DNA of 64,000 nt from Galaxea fascicularis (Eukaryota > Cnidaria > Anthozoa > Scleractinia > Euphylliidae), in NCBI GenBank assembly GCA_948470475.1, contig OX419338.1, positions 36,404,595 to 36,468,594 on the forward strand, given 5' to 3'. The position numbers and the translations under genes are program-made. This document shows, in pieces, positions 43,001-55,300 of the stretch. Under the pieces are notes generated by a model that was given only the letters and a program-made list of their open reading frames with translations, was not told the origin of the DNA and ran no database searches. Position 1 is the stretch's first letter. Every line of letters begins with the position of its first letter.

Positions 43001-45544
43001 TATATATTTTTCATGGTATTCCTCAAAATCACAACCTTAAGTACAAAACTCTCTCTTTCATTGGAAGGATGGTCAAATTATTCTATACATGAATCTATAC
43101 ATTTCTCAGAAAAATTTGTTATCAACCTCTTAAATTCTCCCTACACAAAAGGACACATTAACCCAAGATTGCCTTCAACAACACCTTGAAATAAGAATTC
43201 AAAACCATTTACAATAAGTTAAAATAACAAAGTACCATACCTTTTCCACACGAGGATCACATGTAATTAGGACAACAGCAAGTCTTTCTACATTATTACA
43301 ATGACTATGATACTTGTCCCCCTTCAAGTATTTTATCATTAACCAGTCAGCTGTAAAGAATAAAAAACAAGCAGTTGTAATATTTCACTTTTCCCACTGG
43401 ATTAATACCATTAGTGAACAGGGTTTCCATAGGTACAACATTTTGATAAAAATTCTCACCGTTTTGTACAAAAGGTGACAGGTGAAGTACACGACAATCA
43501 CAGGGGTGCAGTTATTAGTAGTAAACTCGTTTATAAAAAACATCATACATTACAGTCGTAGGACTGAATTACATACAATATAAAAATTACAATAAAAAAT
43601 GGTTGATTACAATAATTATTATGTTAAAAGGTTATTCACATCGCGTGGCTAACAATAAAAGAGTTCATGAAAATGATTGGTGCAACAAACTGGAGTATTA
43701 AATTGCCTCTTATTTCTGAGATGCCGAGCATGGGGACTGGCCATAGGAGGTAGCAGATTAGCCAGCTTGTGGTGTTCATCGCTGACAATATCTTTAAATA
43801 ATTAATAGATAATTATTCATGTCTCTCTGAGAGTGTCGGAATTCCAGCCTTATACATCGCCTCACAGTACAATAAACTAGGAAAGATTATTCACATAGTG
43901 CTCCTCTGAATACGTTCAATGTCATCAGACAAATATTTCGCGAGACTACGATGGAATAGCTGACATGAGAATTCTAGCACTGATCTAAGGACACTACAAC
44001 AAAAAGCTAACAGGTCATCGGGACTTATGGTTCTCTTTAGCTGACTCAAAAGATACAAACGACGTGCGGCTTTGGAAGTGATAGTATCCGCGTGATATAT
44101 CAATGTTATGACGGTGTTTCCCTGGTTATTAAGATAAATCCACTCTAATGAGTATTCCTTTTTCTAATGTACAGTACCCCACCCTGTGGTAGGGATTTGG
44201 GCAGGCAGGCAGACCCCCAGATAATTTACCTAAAATTTACATGCTTTCAAATTTCCCTCTGGGGGGAGCAGTGGGGGAATTGCCATTATCTTGTGATGGC
44301 AAATCATGGGGATCATCCTTACAAACTCAAAATGGCCGCACATGTCGCTGAATTCTTCAGGCAACTTCAAAATCATGAAATGACTCACACTGAGAATTCC
44401 CTCAAGCTAGCTGTCAGGGAATAAAATCACATTATATTTTATTTTTATTCCAAGGTCTACTACTTACTTCCACCCGTAACATGAGCACTACTATATCTTC
44501 CTATTGTCACCCATTTTTTGTCTTTCCACTTTTTGCCCAGCTGTTGGACTGCAGTATCATCCGCCCGGTTTTTCTGGCAGATAGCTATCTTATAATTATA
44601 ATCATCATCCTGTGTGTAATACACACTGAAAATGAAATAGATTCAATTAATAAAAACATGGGTATAAAGGGAATGATAAGGAGCAGTCAAGATAAGGTAG
44701 GTCACTTTTACAAGTCAAATTCCACAGGTCACATGTACTGATTCATAGTTATCTGTAAGCCAAACAGTTTCTCATTGATATCAAACAACATTTTGCATAG
44801 TGATTTGGGCTAGGAGACACTTTTGAGCTTGTTTATTTATCTGTAGCACATTGACCTGTACTTTGACCTTGTGGAATGTGACCGGTAAAAGAGACATGCT
44901 TGTCCAGATAACTTAACCAATCTGGCTATATATAAAAGAGACATGGTTATAACCATAACCTATAATAAAGTATTGACAAAATTTTATAGCCGTGGCTGTG
45001 CATCAACCTGTATACATTAACCGTGACTCGTTGTGAACAATGTAGATAACAGTTGCGTGACACAACAATTCTGTTTCCTTTGCACTCTTCCACATAAACC
45101 ACATCGAGGTTAAGAGCCCAATATTCGCAAGATAAAGGAATCCAACATCACAATTTATCATTTCTCAGCATCCTTAAAAAAGGGATAAGAATTAATTGTA
45201 CACGTCACATAAAAGTTACAACGCCAAACATGAACACGTTGAACGACATGTTAGATGTACGTCGACCGGCCGTCCATCGCATTACTTCTCTACTTACAGC
45301 CCGACTCACTACCAAAAGAAGACTTCTTTTTACACCACCAAAAAATGCCTGTATGTGGAGAGTAATACAAAACAAAACAAGAATGTTCTTACTCTCGGCT
45401 GGCCAATTTCTGAACTCTGGCATTGACATCATTTGGGTCGCTTCCTCGATGCGTCGGGCAAATTACTTGGTCAGAAAACACAGAAGACGAGAAAATACTC
45501 AAACATAACACACAGGCTTTAAAAACTCCTGGGAGGATATCCAT
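40019..45544 (-). CDS. M6PR: Cation-dependent mannose-6-phosphate receptor
   Basis: Seven exons: 45544-45393, 44625-44468, 43350-43241, 42026-41869, 41060-40934, 40623-40570 and 40075-40019; 271 residues against about 277 in human. The receptor carries mannose-6-phosphate-tagged lysosomal hydrolases from the trans-Golgi to endosomes. Seen: signal peptide at residues 1-24; a luminal lectin domain with GDKYHSHCNNVERLAVVLITC and ECYYLFELNNDAACTVKAKH; one membrane segment from LSPGSILLI to LLLGFLY; then the family tail QRYVAGAKGLEQIPNYDFW and ADGCNFMCRC. The last exon encodes an acidic stretch ending DDTLLPM, matching the human terminus DDHLLPM, the acidic-cluster dileucine signal for GGA/AP-1 sorting. 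If exon 6 is not spliced at GTGAAT, the frame instead ends YKVNYIADKEA at 40540 and loses that signal. Confidence 0.93.
41311..41761. repeat. Long hairpin: 210-base inverted repeat
   Basis: Left arm 41311-41522 and right arm 41557-41761 are close reverse complements around a 34-base loop. Shared landmarks: CTGTGAGTAGAAT, GTGACGTATATGTGC, AAGCTTTCGCC, AAACTGCTGTTTAAAAG. Located in intron 4 of the M6P receptor gene. May be two inverted termini of a Penelope-like element; no coding sequence remains between them. Confidence 0.9.
42690..42790 (+). mobile_element. Penelope-like terminal fragment
   Basis: CTGAGGAAGGCTGAACAGGC followed by AAAACATCATTGAAGCGAGT resembles the terminal repeat motif of Penelope-like elements (CTGAxGAAGGC...GAAACG). 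No RT sequence next to it. Identification rests on the motif alone. Confidence 0.4.
42862..42987. mobile_element. 126-base MITE with perfect 23-base inverted ends
   Basis: Positions 42862-42884 (AACTTCAGAATACCCGGCCA...) and 42965-42987 are exact reverse complements. The interior is unrelated AT-rich DNA. Located in M6P receptor intron 3. Confidence 0.92.
43891..44103 (-). pseudogene. LINE reverse transcriptase C-terminal fragment
   Basis: Translation gives KAARRLYLLSQLKRTISPDD, LLAFCCSVLRSVLEFSCQLF, then LSDDIERIQRSTM. This order (K...RLY.L.QLKR, L..FY...IRSVLEYA.P.FH, LS..IE.IQ) is typical of the C-terminal part of CR1/L2-like LINE polyproteins. Truncated at both ends, in intron 2 of the M6P receptor gene. 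Confidence 0.8.
44716..44900. repeat. Dispersed repeat, related to 18600-18760
   Basis: Bounded by CCACAGGTCACATGTAC at 44723 and GTGGAATGTGACCGGTAA at 44871, possible imperfect inverted ends. Shares interior blocks with the copy at 18600. Intron 1 of the M6P receptor gene. Confidence 0.6.
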
Positions 45545-46020
45545 TGCCTTTCAAAATTGCCAGACAAAAATGAAAGTGGAAAGCCACAACACTGCCGAGC
45601 TTATTCCCTGAGCCAGGATACCAAGCCGCAAAGGTGCCTAAAGGGGTTATGGGTAATCATGTGTCTGTCACACGATTCCACCTGATCCGTCTCGTGAGAC
45701 CATACGTAATTATTCCAAAACTTTTTCAGGTGGCCTACAGTGGGTATCTGGTCTTCCTTAGAGGACGAAAAAGCCTGATAATCAGCAGCCTATTTTTCAC
45801 CCATTATAAACTCCACTATATTTGATACTTACATTATAAAATTATTCTGTAAGGCGCACTTGAAATTTTGTTGAATTTGCGCGGTATGAATGTCATTACA
45901 AATGAATCAATCAATTATTCGTAATTGATTGACTTGTGAATCAATGAGGCCAAATGCCAAAAGCCAAACTTCATCTTCCAAACGCACGGTATCAACAAGC
46001 CCATTTTGTTTAAATAATTT
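45545..46020. other. M6P receptor upstream region
   Basis: Should contain the receptor's promoter and 5' UTR. A small inverted repeat (AATCAATTA...TAATTGATT) lies at 45907-45930. Nothing else recognised. Confidence 0.4.
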
Positions 46021-46270
46021 ATTCTTGTTTTTCACGTTACCACGTTCCCACCAATAGCGTAGCTCCATCTCCTATATAAACCATACACAACCCATAATTC
46101 CTCAATTCGCTCTGCGACGAAGTGCTAACGCTCGAAGCGTCAGCTTTTAGAATCCCTGTTCAGTGGCCAATTCGCTTTATCAACTCCTTTGATAAAACCA
46201 AATTCTCATGTTTACCATTGCCCCACCGAAGCAGCACCAGTTACTAAAACCATTTTCTTTAGAAACTAAA
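46020..46270 (+). mobile_element. Penelope-like terminal fragment
   Basis: CTGCGACGAAGTGCTAACGC followed by TCGAAGCGTCAGC near 46112 matches the common Penelope-like terminal motif (GACGAAGGGCTAACGCTCGAAACGTCAG as I remember it). Followed by TTTATCAACTCCTTTGATAAA, a short inverted repeat also usual at such termini. Confidence 0.55.
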
Positions 46271-46535
46271 CTTTTTATTCTTAGGCCAAAAGAGTGCAAA
46301 GGGATGTATGCTCCTGAAAGTTACATATTACGCTGCTGGCAATGCTCCAAATAATGTCGAATTATGCGAAAAACCTATACAAAAGTGCCTAAATTATGCT
46401 ACTAGATTCAGGCACAATCACTGCTTCACGCGGAGGAAACCCTTCATGCTGAAATACATGTAGAAGTGTTAAAAGTGCTGATTACTTAAGATATTCAAGT
46501 ACATTTTTGAAATTAAATCGTTCGTTATTAATGTT

Positions 46536-48498
46536 TATATATATATATATATATAACTTGCACAAAAGAGGATGGTCTTCCAATAAAAAGCACTTTATTT
46601 TAAACCCAACGCGTTTCGGCTTCTGCCTTCATCAGGGGTTTCTGCTTTGTGTTTGCTTAATTACATTTGATAAGTGCTATTTACAGTGACGTAGAAAATA
46701 GTGCGATTTGTAATTGTGCGTCAATTAGTTGCTGACATCACATGAGAATAGTTTTCCCATAAAGCACGTAATTTGTAGGCCTTGAGTGGAGGGCCCTTTA
46801 AGACGTATGTTTTAAAACATTATTATTGTACGGTTTTTGCTTTATAAAGGTTTTTTTGCGTCTGCCAAACTCTAGCCTATTCTTTTATTCAGTCCATTAG
46901 GCTGTAAAGTATTTAGCCTTGTTTGCCAAAATATTTCCCGTCTTCGAAGTATTTCCCTTTTCTTTTCCATGATCATTTCATCTCGTTTTATTTGTTCGAT
47001 GATCGTGATTGTTACATCATTATCAAAGTTATGAGTTCTGGTGTTGTAAAGGAAATGCTCGGTGAGTTCACAGCTACTGACTCCTTTTTTAATGTGGTTC
47101 CTGTGATTGTTAAGACGGATGTTAAAGGGTGTCTCGCTCTTTCCAACATACTGTAACTTACAAATATTGCATTCAATGATGTAAATAACTCAAGAAGATT
47201 GACAATCCACTGAGTGGAGTATATCGAAGACCTTGCAATTTCTTATCCCTGTAAAGGTTGATGCCTTGTTTATGTGATTACATCAGCTACACCTTGATTT
47301 GTTGCAAAGACCACAACCGCCTCTTATGCTGGAATCATTGTCAGGTGTCTTTCTTTTCAAGGTAGTACTCACAAGTGTATCTCGGAGACTTTTGGGTCGT
47401 CTATATGCAATCAAAGGTCGTTCTCCGGGGTCTCGAAAAATGTGGGCCAATCTTTCTTTCGATTGAAGAAAGTGCCAGTGTCTATTTGCTACTCCAGCAA
47501 TGAACATGGTGTGGGGGTTGTATGTCGTTACTAGGGGAATGCGACTTATGGTTTTCCTTTCCCTAGCGCGTAAATTCTCTTCCTGTGTTAGCGAGATTAC
47601 GTTTCTCATTTCTGTCAAGACCTTGTTTCTCTTATAGCCGCACGCGACAAAAAAATTGGAATATTCCATTATCCTTTGCTCAAGTATGTCTGTTGATGAG
47701 CAAATCCTCCTAAGCCTTAACGCCTGGCTATAAGGGATACTGTATTTCAAATGGGGTGGGTGTGCTGAGGTCCAGTGTAGATATGGGTGAGTATCGGTGG
47801 GTTTCTGATAGACGTCCGTACTGATGCGATCACTTGCATCCTTGATGATTGTGGTGTCCAGAAAGTGCAATGAATCACTGGAGATTTCGTGTGTGAATTT
47901 GATGGATGGTACGACGCTATTTAGATAACATATGAAGGTGGTTAAAGAGTCCATGGTACCTTTCCAAATAAGAAATATGTCGTCGATGAAACGTACCCAG
48001 TCAATAATATATCTAGACCAATCGGTTTGGTAGACAAATTTGTCTTCTAGTCGGCCCATATATATCTTTCCCGAGCAAAAAACCAAAACGCTCTTGTTTA
48101 GAACATTGATTAAAAGAGAAATTCTTACCAGTCGCGAAGTCTTGTACACGAAGCTTGTACGCGTAATCAGTCTTTGTTTTGCAAAAAAGATGCTTTCCAA
48201 AATACGGGTTCAGTTCTCGCTTAAAATGTCAGTTCAAGCGAAAAAAAATTGACACAGCATGTTTCTAAAGATTTTCAAGTTTCAACCGACGAGGAAATGG
48301 GTAAATAAAGTAAACTTGTCGAGTTTTTCAACTCAAAACCTTTTTCAAATTTGTGCTGGCGTGATTAGTGCGCGGAAAGCCAAACAAGTTGAAGTCACAA
48401 CCATGTTTACATACTCTCATACAAACACGCCTCTCGACCAATCCGAGCCCGCGTACTATCTTAGTTATTTTATAAATACATACATATATATATATATA
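46536..48498 (-). mobile_element. Penelope-like retroelement, 5'-truncated
   Basis: The coding remains lie at 48065-46872. A terminal motif (AACGCGTTTCGGCTTCTGCC on the + strand, 46608) follows on the 3' side. TA microsatellites stand at both ends of this interval (46536-46554 and 48484-48498). Sequence at 48065-48480 upstream of the RT does not look like RT and may be other insertions. Confidence 0.75.
46872..48065 (-). pseudogene. Penelope-like reverse transcriptase plus GIY-YIG endonuclease remnant
   Basis: The RT part has the palm motif WVRFIDDIFLIW, then FLDTTIIKD, DVYQKPTDTHPYLHWTSAHP and YSQALRLRRICS, the diagnostic Penelope-like order. The GIY-YIG part follows: YIIECNICKLQYVGKSETPF, then NHRNHI. 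In most Penelope-like elements one frame covers RT and endonuclease. Here the same frame is kept but broken by TGA at 47285-47283 and again at 47192-47190. The N-terminal half of the RT is missing. A retrotransposon relic, not a host gene. Confidence 0.88.
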
Positions 48499-48499
48499 G

Positions 48500-48700
48500 G
48501 TTGAATGAAAAATGAAGTCAAAAGGAAACCACTCACAGGTCCATATTTAATGTAGGGAACAAACGTTTCGCCCTTCGGGCCTCTTCAGTGTTCACAGTGC
48601 AATCTAAGTGAGATGAACCGAGAGCCCCTTTTTGAACGTTTCCTTCCCATTTGTCCTTGATGATGCTATTTGTTCTGGTGATAATGCTTGTAAAAATTCT
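48500..48700. mobile_element. Second Penelope-like terminal fragment
   Basis: GGAACAAACGTTTCGCCCTT followed by CGGGCCTCTTCAGTGTTCAC is the Penelope-like terminal type (GAAACGTTTG with a CTGAAGAGGCCCGAAGG complement). It differs from the motif at 46608, so it probably comes from another element. Confidence 0.55.
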
Positions 48701-49370
48701 TATACACTCGCAGGCGTAGGAAAAACCATTTCTTTGGCTGGCGCTAAAAGGCGTGTGTGGACGCCATGACAGTCGGTCCAGTCCCCCGCCTCTGAATACT
48801 TGTTCGCGATCCTCTCGAATGTCCTCTCGAATGTCCTCTCGAATAATGATATTCGAGAGCGCAAGCGATCAATGTGAACTGGTTGGAATGAGGAGAGAGA
48901 CTGGAAGACCTCTCCCGTAGTCCTCATCGGCTCGTTCGCCTCACCGCTTTTCCTATTCACAAAGTGATTGCTGGCAGTCTAGTTCTGAGTGGGCTAAGAG
49001 CCCGTGCGCGGTTTTCTTGACCTCTTGTATGCCACTGAATTAAGGCGGGGTCTAAAGATTTGCCAGGAGTTTTGTGTTGGCTCAATGGCCTTGCGTAGGC
49101 GCATAAAACTTTCTTGCGACAGGTGGCGCAGTTAAATTAATTCTGAAGAACACACCAATATGCTTTTTCGTTTGCCATGACATGTAAAAAACAAATATAG
49201 AATCGAACTGTCAAGAGACACTCCCACTGATTACCTGATAAATTGAATTTTTTTTTAAGCCAAACATCTCGCCACTGAACAGGAAAACTATGTCGGCGTC
49301 GGCTACTCGGGTAGGTCGACGCAAGATTCATCTTAATACAAATTGTATTCCTGCTAGGCGAAACAAGACC
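48701..49370. other. Upstream region of the class C receptor
   Basis: Holds the presumed promoter and 5' UTR. A short tandem repeat, CGAATGTCCTCT, occurs at 48818-48845. No gene recognised. Confidence 0.45.
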
Positions 49371-52300
49371 ATGAGTCTGCATACTGCGAGTTTTATTTTT
49401 TGTATTTCACTGTTGTTGCTGCCTCTCTCTTTTCCTGTTGCGGTACATTCTAAGTACTCCAGAACAGGAATCGCTACCGCAGGCGACATCATAATAGGTG
49501 GACTCATTCCGGTCCATTTCTCACCTAATTTTGCCCCTCATCCTGGGAACTCGTCCTGCAGAGGAGTGTTTCATTTGCGCGGGTACAAAGGAGTTGAGGC
49601 CCTTATGTATGCGGTAAACCTTATCAACAGTGATGCCACTGTGCTTCCTGATTTGACGCTTGGTGTTGATATAAAGGATACTTGTGGCAGCGTGGACTAT
49701 GCTATTATGGAGAGTTTGAGTTTTGACTTCATTAGACAAGCATTTATGGCTTCTGAGCGAACAGAATGTGCTGGGAACAAAAACAACCCCGCTGGGCAGC
49801 AATTTGCTTCGGATAGCGCCGGGAAGAAGATCAATGGATCTTTCCCTGGATCGGTGAATTCCGAATCGGTGTCGAAAGAAGAAAGTAATATATCAGGTTT
49901 GGATTGTTGATATTACAACTTGAAATCGCTTGAGTTAAGTTGATTTCTCAAATTTAATAATCGGTTCAGAGTTGTATTGATTTGAACGGAGCCAGTTCAG
50001 TAATTTTTATTTGAATCTTTCATACGCTGCTGGTGCTCACACATTAATGAGGACGCCAAAACTGTAAAAGCAGGAGATTCATTATATTTCTGTCAAATAT
50101 GTATTTTCCTAAAGAGTGCGCATCACGACAGAACATGCATGCAACATCATCTTTATTTGCTCTGTATTCCCGTTAATGACAACTTCCCGCGTGTTCATTT
50201 CTCACAGCCCAAATTCAGTTAAAACCCCAAAACTTCCTTATTGTTCGCAAGCACTAATTTCAAGATCAGTTTCCGGCTAAACATATCCGAATGGCTTTTA
50301 AAAACTTTGAAGTTGTATTTTCTTACAGCAAAAAGCTGCTTCAGTTACATGATATATAAATATTAGTTGTGTTTAGAAGGTGTAACTTGCCTTAATCTAC
50401 AAGCTCGACAAGTAGCAGCTGTTGTTTTTTCACGTAAGTCATTGTCCGATCTAATCCTGCTGTTCGATGCCGGTTATGAGCTATTACATGTAACTGAAGA
50501 CCGAGCCTTTGAAAATTTTTTCCAGTTTAATTTTACACACAGGGAAAAACAGAGCACAAACTGTACCAGCCATTTCTCACTGCATTCTGCTCGCTTGCGT
50601 GACTGCATTATACTGAAGGGAATAAACTGGATAAAATGGAGGAAGAATTGAGATCTCCACATCAGCTTGTATGCCAAAATTCCATAAAAATTAAACGCAT
50701 TTGTGTCTTAATCATCGCTGATTCGGCTACAGCGGGACCATATTTTGAAGCAGTTGTGGTTTCACAATATGGCCGGGTTTCGGTCAATGGCCACTTCGTC
50801 ATTTATACTAGTAGTATCCGTACAAAGATTGCTTTCAATGTTTTTGGCACTTAAATTTGCTTCCGCGCCTAATGTCCAATTTCTATTATCAGCTAATATC
50901 GCAAACTTCGAATCGTCGAATTTCTTTCTTTGTGTTCAAGTTTTTGCCACCAATAAATATTAGGAATAATCTAAGGAGCAAAAAAGTAAACATTGAACCA
51001 GAAGCTGAGACATTATTGGAGAGTAAGTTCTGTGTATTTTGCTTTCAGCTAACCGTGTACTTTAAAATCGCAGTTCTTTGAGCTTAAAACATTACTGATG
51101 AATTCCATTATCAGGATTTTACAGAAAGGTGGCTTCCAAAGAGCTTCTTATTAAATTCAACAGTTCATGTTTTCTCGTTCTTCAACTGTACATTAAGCTG
51201 AACAAATACAACTCTCAAACCTCTTCATGATGCATGTGTATATGGACATCTCCTGTACTGTTTTGGTCAAGGATAAGTAAAAGATTTTAAACTAAGACGC
51301 TCAAGAAAGATTAGAACTTTGTCAGGGGATGACCGGTTATGAGGGGATGCCTACGCAAATTTGATTAGTATTTTCTACAAGTTACAACGGAGAAAAGAGT
51401 TTTAAACGTAAAGGTGTCGATGTTAAATATCTCCTGACCATTTCCTTGCAAGTACAAGTCCCAAAATCTTTTGCCAAGGCAAAACCGACTGAATATGAAA
51501 TGGCATTTGAATTTTCAGACTCACTCAAAATAAAGTTTTCTGCTCGTTTTTATTAAAACACATTTCATATTATAAGGTATACTTTGGCTGACACTTTTTT
51601 TACGTGTCTTATCAGGCCGGCATATTATGATATATCAGTATAGAGATCAAGTAACTTTAAAAGTCTTTACGACCGTGGTAGCAGGAATTAAAAATCGTGT
51701 AGTATATTTCGACTTTTCACAGAAGACGAATCGCCATAAAAATTATATACTGAAAATAATCTGTTCGATGAAGAGCCTTTCGCCTCCCTGCCATTAGACG
51801 CGCCCTAAAGTCAAGTTGTCGTAATTAAGAATTTCTAATCAATTACAGAGCGACAGCCGGAAATGTCCATATGCGTGAAATGGATCTGTGTTTTCCGATA
51901 GCGTGACATGTGGAGGCAGAAAATGGGCTAAGGAACTTTTCCTTTGAAAGAGTGTCAGAAGAGATCTAATATACATGTGTCATATGCTCTATGTTGGCTG
52001 GTTCATTGTGCGTGCTAGCCAAGGCATAATTTTTTTTTTTTTTGCATTAGTTACCGTGAATGTACCCGTCAACTTTTCATTTTGTCATTTTAAATGGTTG
52101 TCATTCAAACTGATTCTTAATTTCGCCTAATTCATAGTACTCGTTGTCGTTATTCACAGTATTCTAATTATTCAGAACGTTGTTTCAGTGTTCACCCAAC
52201 ATCATGCAAAATGCTGAAGTAAAACAAACATGACAAAGGTTTGCTTTTCAGTGAATTAGGCTCTGTGCATTTAGACTGTAAACAAAAATTCTTTTTCAGA

Positions 52301-55300
52301 TTGCTGTGCAATGAAATCAGCTTCACCCACTGTAGCGATCATCGGGGCAGCGTTCAGTGGTGTTACCATGGCGATAGCTAGCTTGACTGGTCTGTTTCAC
52401 GTGCCCGTGATCAGCTATGCATCGACCAGCCGTCTCCTCAGTGACAGGTCTCGGTTCCAGTACTTTTACCGTACGGTTCCTTCGGACAGTCTCCAAGCAC
52501 ACGCAATGACTGACTTGCTTATTGCGTTAAAATGGCACTTCGTTATTGCACTAGCCTCAGATAATGAGTATGGCAGATCGGGAATCTCAGCGTTGAAACA
52601 GATGATTCACAATCACACGTCACAGCGAATATGCATCGTGGTCGATGAGCTATTCTCTAGGAAGGGAACAAAAGAAAGAATGGCGGGAATTTTCAAGAAG
52701 ATAAAACAATTTTCAAAAGCCCGCGTTATAATCCTTTACGCCGAGTTTCCAGACGCCGTGTATTTTTTCAAAGAAGCTAAAAGGTCCTCTTTGCGGGAAT
52801 ATCTATTCGTTGCCTCTGACAGTTGGGTTGGGTCTTCCGAGGTCACCAAGGACGCAGAAGGTGTTTTTCATTCAATTTTAGGACTGAGGCCTCCTATTAT
52901 TCCCATGCCGGAATTTGATTCCTTTTTCTCGGATAGACTTTTACGAAATAGCACGGAGAATCCCTGGACTGTGGATTTAAATAAGAGTACAATATGCCCA
53001 AAGCGAGGCACTGCCAGTCACTGCCAGTCAGAAGTTCACGATGAAGGTTATGTCCCTTATGTCATGGATGCGGTATTTTCTGTGGCACATGCGCTTCATG
53101 CAATGCTCAACTGCAGTAAACTCGCATGTTCAAAGGCATTGAATGACGTTAATCTGAGAGACCTTTCGCGATACATAAAGAAAGTATCATTTGAGGGGTT
53201 TTCGCAGAAGAGAATCTTCTATGAAAAGGAAAGTACACATGGGAAATACGATATTTACTATTTACGTGGAGGCATCTCTTCATATCAAAAAGTTGGTTCG
53301 TGGAGTGAATCGTACTTGCTGAGGTTAACTGGTTTGTCAGGGGTGGCAGAACAAGGAACTTCTTTTCAAATTCCAGTCTCGGTTTGCAGTGATGATTGCA
53401 GAAAAGGTGTATTTTATTTATTTAGTAGATATGATACTATCGTGGATGTTCTGAGATAAAAGCATCTAGAGAAGATCAGAGGGTTACTTTCATTTGCCGT
53501 TGACGACAATGATCATAACACACCCCTCTAATAATCTCTGTTTGAACGGACGTATATCCTTACGTAAATAAAACCACTATGAAATGGTTCTAAATTGTCT
53601 GAGCATTAAAAGCTTTTCCTTTTCTGATAGACCCGACGTAAAGTCATAATTATAAGCGAAGTAGAATATGAGGCTCGGTGAGCGCGAAATGTTAGCAAAT
53701 GTTAGAAGAGCATGTTTTTTTGCACACCTATCAATTCTTTTTATCTATTTTCTTGAAAAAAATACTGCTCGTTCTAGCGTGCAAGTTGATATTAATCACT
53801 ATTTCTTTTTACTTTTCAGGAGAATACAGTATCCCTAAATCGCAATTTCCGGAATGCTGCTGGAATTGCGCAAAGTGTAGCGGGAAATCCTTTACAAATA
53901 CCTCTCACATGACCAACTGTGTTGACTGTCCTCATGGCACTTGGCCTACCGCTGATCACTCAGACTGCAGACCCATTGAACCAAGCTATCTACACTGGGA
54001 CGAGGCCTGGGCCGTAGTGATTGTGTTTTTGTCCTTATTTGGACTTGTTGTCGTCGTCTGCACATGCGCGATTTTTATCAATTTCCGAGGGACAGCAGTT
54101 GTCCGAGCTGCGAGCAGGCAGCTTTGTCAAGTTCTTCTCCTGGGAATTGCAATGTTCTACGTCACACCACTTCATTATATTGTGAAGCCTTCTCGATTCT
54201 CCTGCAGGCTTCTTCCGTTCATGTTTGGTCTCTGTTTTGTACTGGTTGTGGGTAAGTCAGTTGGTTGTTTTATACCTCTGTTGTTAGTATTTTGTTTTGT
54301 TTTCAAATGAGTATTTCCATACGATGGGGGATTTTAATATTCTCCTATGCAGCCGTTCTTAGCGTCGGGATCTCTGTGATCCCAAAACTCATAGCTCATA
54401 AAAGGATTTCCCTTTGGACAGTGGGACTAAATCACCTTTTGTGGCTAGAACAGATCTTTTTAATAAAGATTATTTAATATGGGGACACCCCAAGAAACTA
54501 GTTGGATTCTCGTCTGGTCACAACATCGAGTTACCGTAAAATTTTCCTATTCTCTTGTCTGAAAGGTAGCACCCTGTCTCTCATATAATGAGAGTGAAGT
54601 GTTCCATCGGCATTCCTACACTAACATTAGTAGGAGGGCGACTATAATGTTGATCATCTGTTCGTGTCTTACACGTTTCTCTTCTACAGGAACCATCCTT
54701 GTCAGAACAAACAGAGTGTCCAGGATTTTTAATGAAAAGCTTCTTCGAACAGGGTCAGTCAGTTGCCTTGGTAACTACTGGCAATTGTTCATACTGGGGT
54801 GTCTGCTGACCACAGAGATCGTGCTTTCAGTAGGTTGGGTGTTTGGTTCTTCCAATCAAGTGTCCCAAGAAGTCATTTATTCCAAATCCTCTAAAGACGC
54901 CTCACTTGTCTGCAATCTCAGTGGAAGCCAAATTGGGTCTTCTCTTTGGCTCATCTTCAACGCTGGTCTAGTGATTGTATGCACATATCAAGCCTACCTC
55001 GTGCGTAAAGTTCCTCAAAATTACAACGAGTCCAGGTTGATAGCATTTACTATGACCACCTTTTGTATCACTGTGCTTGTTTACATTCCTTCATACTTGG
55101 GGACTACGGCCTGGTATCGAACGATAATATCGTGTTTTATGTTCCTGTTTCTTGGTACCTTGACCTGGGCAAGTATCTTCGCACCCAAAATTTACATCAT
55201 CTTGTTTCGTCCACACAAAAATGTTCCCATGCGGCCATCGGTTAGTTCCATGACCCTTGGAGTCATAACGCCCTCACCAACTGTGATCAGTAACCTGGGT

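Noticed and set aside
50857..51081. Short frames within receptor intron 1 considered as extra exons
   Set aside because: Exons 1 and 2 of the receptor already join in phase with continuous homology.
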